A stretch of DNA of 64,000 nt from Acanthamoeba sp. SK_2022b. Taxonomy: Eukaryota > Discosea > Longamoebia > Acanthamoebidae. The DNA is taken from assembly GCA_027943245.1 (NCBI GenBank), contig JANDJZ010000214.1, forward strand, positions 1 to 64,000. Direction: 5' to 3'. The notes beneath the pieces were generated by a model. It had not been told where the DNA came from. It did not search any database and saw only the letters and a list, made by a program, of their open reading frames with translations. Both the position numbers and the translations under genes were made by a program. This document shows positions 60,543 through 64,000 of the stretch, in pieces. Each line of letters starts with the position of its first letter. Position 1 is the first letter of the stretch.

Positions 60543-60717
60543 TCGATCCTCCTGCTTGCTGCTTGCACCAGCGTCTCTGTGCTCCTTTCACTGTCTGGTG
60601 TTCTTTTCTCTGTTATTTATCGAACTACGAAATTTCCAACCGTATCTTTAAAAAAAAAAAGAAAGAAATGATGCGGCACGTGAGAAAAAAAGCAGCCAAT
60701 TGATTCAACTCGGTGAG

Positions 60718-62674
60718 ATGGACCACCCAGCAGGAGGCCAAGGGTCCCCTAATACCAGGCCGTTGTCTTCCTCCTCCTCTTCCGCGTCTTCTTCCTCCTC
60801 ATCTCTCTCGGAGGTGGCCGATGCCGTGCCCAAGGACAGCACCAAGGAGGGGAGCTACAAGCCGAGCAATGATAGTGGAAGCAGCAGCAAGGGCGAGAAG
60901 AAGAGCAGGGCCTCCTTGAGGGGCGATAGGGAGGAGCGGAAATCCGCACTCGATTTTGCCAGCCTGCGTGAGCGGCTGCAGGAGATTAAGCACATGCAGG
61001 AGAAGAGCGGCTCGCATTGGAACGAAAAGCGGGCACAAGAGGGGCTCAACTTCCTCCTTGATCAAGAGGATTTGCTGAGAAAGAAGCTCGACACCACCGC
61101 TTCCTCGCCCGAAAAGAAGTTCCCCATTCCCGCTCATTCATCTTCAAAGAAACGTAGCGAATGGCGATCGAGCAGCACGTCGCTGCAGCAGCTGCTAAGT
61201 GAGGTATCAGGTGAGATCAAGGAGTTGCGGGAGTACCTCGTCAACAAACGCAGCGGCAGCACCAGCAGCGGATCGAGTCGCCCGCCTGTTCACAAGAAGT
61301 CCGCCGGCTCCACGGCCAGCCTCAAGAGGAGGAGGGGCGATGGCGGGAGCGAAGCGCCCAACGCCAAGGAATCAAAGCAGAAGGAAGCCAACGACGTCTC
61401 CACAACCGAGGAGAGCTTCACCAACGCTGAGTACTCAGTCATGAGCGAGCTCGACACCGAATCCTTTGAAGATTTCAGCGACGACGAAGGTGAGTAGCGC
61501 TTCCACCCCACCTCCCTCTTTCCTCCTGGGTCTGGCTTCCCAAGACCTGCTGACGCGTGTGTTGCCTGAGCAGAGCACGAGCAAGCCAACAGCATCGATT
61601 GGAACGTGATGTTCCAGTCGGTGCTGCAGGAGTCGCCATCGCCCAGCCGCGACGCGCAGTGGTTCGGGCTGACGCAGGACTTCCTGCACAACGCCATCAC
61701 GTACGGCAAGATCATCATCTCGGAGACCTTCATCCCCACGCGCAGCAAGACCATCCCGCCCATCCCGTCCAACAACAGCGGGGAGGAGTGCTACGAGGTC
61801 TACATCCACAAGGGCATCCTGTACAAGCTCTACCTCGACACCCAGAAGAACTTTGGCAGCACCCACCACGCCATGAAGGTGGCCTCCAACGAGATGAAGG
61901 GATGGCGCAGCCTCTACAAGTGCAACATCGCCGGGCTCTACTTTCCCTTCAGCATCCAGATCGACTTCCAGGGCTTCCGTTTGCTCGCTCAGAGCGGTAC
62001 GAGCAGCGCCCCCCGCTTCGCTTGGCTCTTGGCGTGAAGCAAGTTCCGTGTCAGGACATGACCTGACCGCCGCCTGCTCCCATGGCCTCCCATGGCTCGT
62101 CCTGCGCGACGTCGCACGCGCTATCAGTTCTGCCGATCGACGACACGAGGACGATCGCCTACGGGTCCAGCGGCGACTGCACGATCCACAACGACAGCGA
62201 AGAGCTCGACAGCAAGATGACCGAGGCGGGCATCAGCCTCAACCTCAAGAAGCACCTCGTGGGCGACAAGGAGATGGCCTTGGCCGCCGACATCGAAGGC
62301 CACTGCGGCACGGTATGCCGCGCCCCGCTATAGCGGGCTGCTTGCGTGCGAGCCAACGGCCAACCTGCTAACTCGCCGCACAACAATCCAGGACGGCCTC
62401 TACTACGTGACCGGCTTCGGTCTGTCGCGCATCATGCCGCCTGAAACGCCCGAGAGAGGGTACCAGCCCGCCGCCTTCCCTCGTTTCGCTTGTCGACACT
62501 AGCGTGCGCGTCAATTGAGCAACCGCGACCTTTCTCTCTGGTGCTGTGGCGCTCCAGGATCCAACACACGGGGCTCTGTCATCGCCTGCGCGCCGAGTTT
62601 GTCGCAAGTACGCGCGCGTGCCCGTCCGCGCCGTGGCGGTGGTGGTCACTCATCGGGCCTTGGTGGCCGCTCAC

Positions 62675-62751
<77 letters not shown>

Positions 62752-64000
62752 CCTTCCCACTATGTGTTGGTGGTGGCAGAGAACCCGTGTCCCCTGTCCA
62801 GCGACGCCTTCTCCCGGTTCGGCGTGACCGCCCAGGAGAACAACCACGAGGTGATGGAGGCCACCAAGATGCTCCACAACGTGGTCATCCCCCAGTTTGC
62901 ACAGTGGCTCGACCAGCAGGACGAAAAGTACATCAAATCGGTGCGGCCAACTCTGCTTTATATTTTAAATATTAATTTTTTAAATATAAATGTTCATTTT
63001 ATTTCTATTTTGATCAACAGACGTTCGCGGAGAACACGGCAGACGTGCTCCACGAGCATGGAATCAACACCAGAAAGCTGGGCTATGTGAGGAGCCACGT
63101 GTGCTCGGCCGTTGTAAGAAACGTCCTGCTCCACGAGATCCTGGCCCGCGCCATCAAGAACCAGCTTCGCCTGCGGCTCAGGCAGAAGACCAAAGAGGTC
63201 AGCTCTCTCTCTCTCTCTGGCCAAAGTCTCTTACTCACATGCGCGTGTGCGTGTGTAGGTGCCGCCCATGCTGCTCACTCCTGTACAATACGCCGTGGTC
63301 GATTTCTTGAACAACGTCTTTGGCGACACCAAAGAGGCCAAGAAATATTGGAAGGAGGCACGTGTGCTCCCCTCTCACCTGCACGCCGCCGTGTGTGTGT
63401 GTGTGTGCGCGCGCGCGCGCGCTCGCCAGACATGAGGTTGACCCGTCGCCACGACGTGCAGGAGCTCGTGGCCGTGGTGATGAGGGAATTCCCGCAGAGC
63501 CTGCTCGAGTCGGAGATGGAAATGGACCTTCGCGAGTTCACCGTGGGCGAGGAGGACGAGACCGAGTCGGTCTCAGACTTTACTCAGGTTCAGAGTCCCC
63601 TCGCCTCCGCCTCTCGCCGGCGAACTGATGTCTCACGGGACACACGGACACCCACGCGCAGGGCGAGGAGGAGGAGACGGATGACGAGGAAGAAAAAGAT
63701 CAGGGCAAGCGCAGTCGAAAGGGAAAGATGAAGGAGAGGCTCACCTCCAAGGACAAGGACCAGGAGAAGATCAAGACCAGCAAGAAGAAGGACCTCAAGA
63801 AGAAGGACAAGGAAAGAGAGAAGGAAAAGGAAAAGGAAAAAGAGAAGGAAAAGGAAAAGGAAAAGGACAAGAAGCAGAGGGAGCTGAAGCCGACCAAGGA
63901 GCATTCGAGGGAGCAGCTCAAGGACGCCAAGCCGGCCAAGAGCAGCAAGTGGAAGGACTCCAAGTCCAAGATCAAGTCCAAGGAGAAGGACAAGAGCCGC
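60718..64000 (+). CDS. CLU-like domain protein, 3' end beyond the window
   Basis: Starts MDHPAGGQGSPNTRPLS at 60718. The first 250 residues are Ser/Glu/Lys-rich with coiled-coil helices (ASLRERLQEIKHMQEKSG, LQQLLSEVSGEIKEL). A CLU-type domain follows: IDWNVMFQSVLQ, DFLHNAITYGKIIISETF, KGILYKLYLD, MKGWRSLYKCNIAGLYFP, IQIDFQGFRLL, TIAYGSSGDCTIHNDS, ISLNLKKHLV, DIEGHCGTDGLYYVTGF, LSSDAFSRFGVT, HEHGINTRKLGY, and NVLLHEILARAIKNQLR. CLU proteins bind RNAs for mitochondrial proteins and control mitochondrial distribution. After it comes an acidic stretch and a Lys/Glu-rich repeat (63800-63870, KEKEKEKEKEKEK). The frame is still open at 64000. Confidence 0.85.
62680..62750. repeat. (CA)n microsatellite, CLU-like gene intron
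   Basis: A pure CA run of about 35 units. Confidence 0.95.
63389..63424. repeat. (TG)n(CG)n alternating tract, CLU-like gene intron
   Basis: TG units pass into GCGCGC units, an alternating purine-pyrimidine tract of the kind that can adopt Z-DNA. Confidence 0.85.

Overview
The window looks like nuclear DNA of a free-living amoebozoan, most probably Acanthamoeba. This is inferred from GC-rich, CpG-rich exons, many short GT-AG introns per gene, very close gene packing, and amoeboid gene content (FYVE protein, RhoGEF-PH-RhoGAP protein, F-actin capping alpha, VIT-vWA protein). No sequence search was run. Exons were joined by eye from GT-AG sites and family conservation, so gene spans are firmer than individual small exons.

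Layout. 0-6 kb: the end of one gene, then two poly(ADP-ribose) glycohydrolase (PARG) paralogues arranged tail to tail. 6-9.1 kb: a mitochondrial-type Obg GTPase and a soluble Rieske protein, both on the minus strand. 9.5-15.4 kb: three alpha/beta-hydrolase-fold genes in a row (a FYVE-hydrolase fusion, a secreted fungal-type PHB depolymerase, a cytosolic hydrolase). 15.4-18.1 kb: a gene-free block almost devoid of CpG. 18.1-28.2 kb: a small acidic coiled-coil protein, peroxiredoxin-5, a large IQ/DH/PH/RhoGAP protein, F-actin capping alpha, and a ubiquitin-like protein. 28.4-40.6 kb: a minus-strand run of an ARM-repeat/BTB protein, a long-chain acyl-CoA synthetase, a secreted ependymin-like protein and a ThrE-type membrane protein. 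40.7-47 kb: a coiled-coil protein, a zinc-ribbon short-chain dehydrogenase, a second Rieske protein and acyl-CoA-binding protein. 47.3-53.6 kb: a divergent pair in which a VIT-vWA protein carries the N-terminal quarter of actin, while the neighbouring actin-related gene lacks exactly that quarter. 53.6-64 kb: a kinase fragment, a GT14 glycosyltransferase, endosulfine, an ankyrin protein and a CLU-like gene that runs off the end. Two further CpG-poor, gene-free blocks flank the GT14 gene.

Genome-scale texture. All twenty long (CA)n/(TG)n or CGCACA-type repeats lie inside introns. A second intron class is strongly AT-rich and sometimes hairpin-forming. A pyrimidine motif containing TCGCTTTCG recurs in introns, always on the sense strand. 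The two signals most worth following are the complementary split of actin across a divergent gene pair and the CpG-stripped islands, which suggest methylation-driven decay of silenced inserted DNA.
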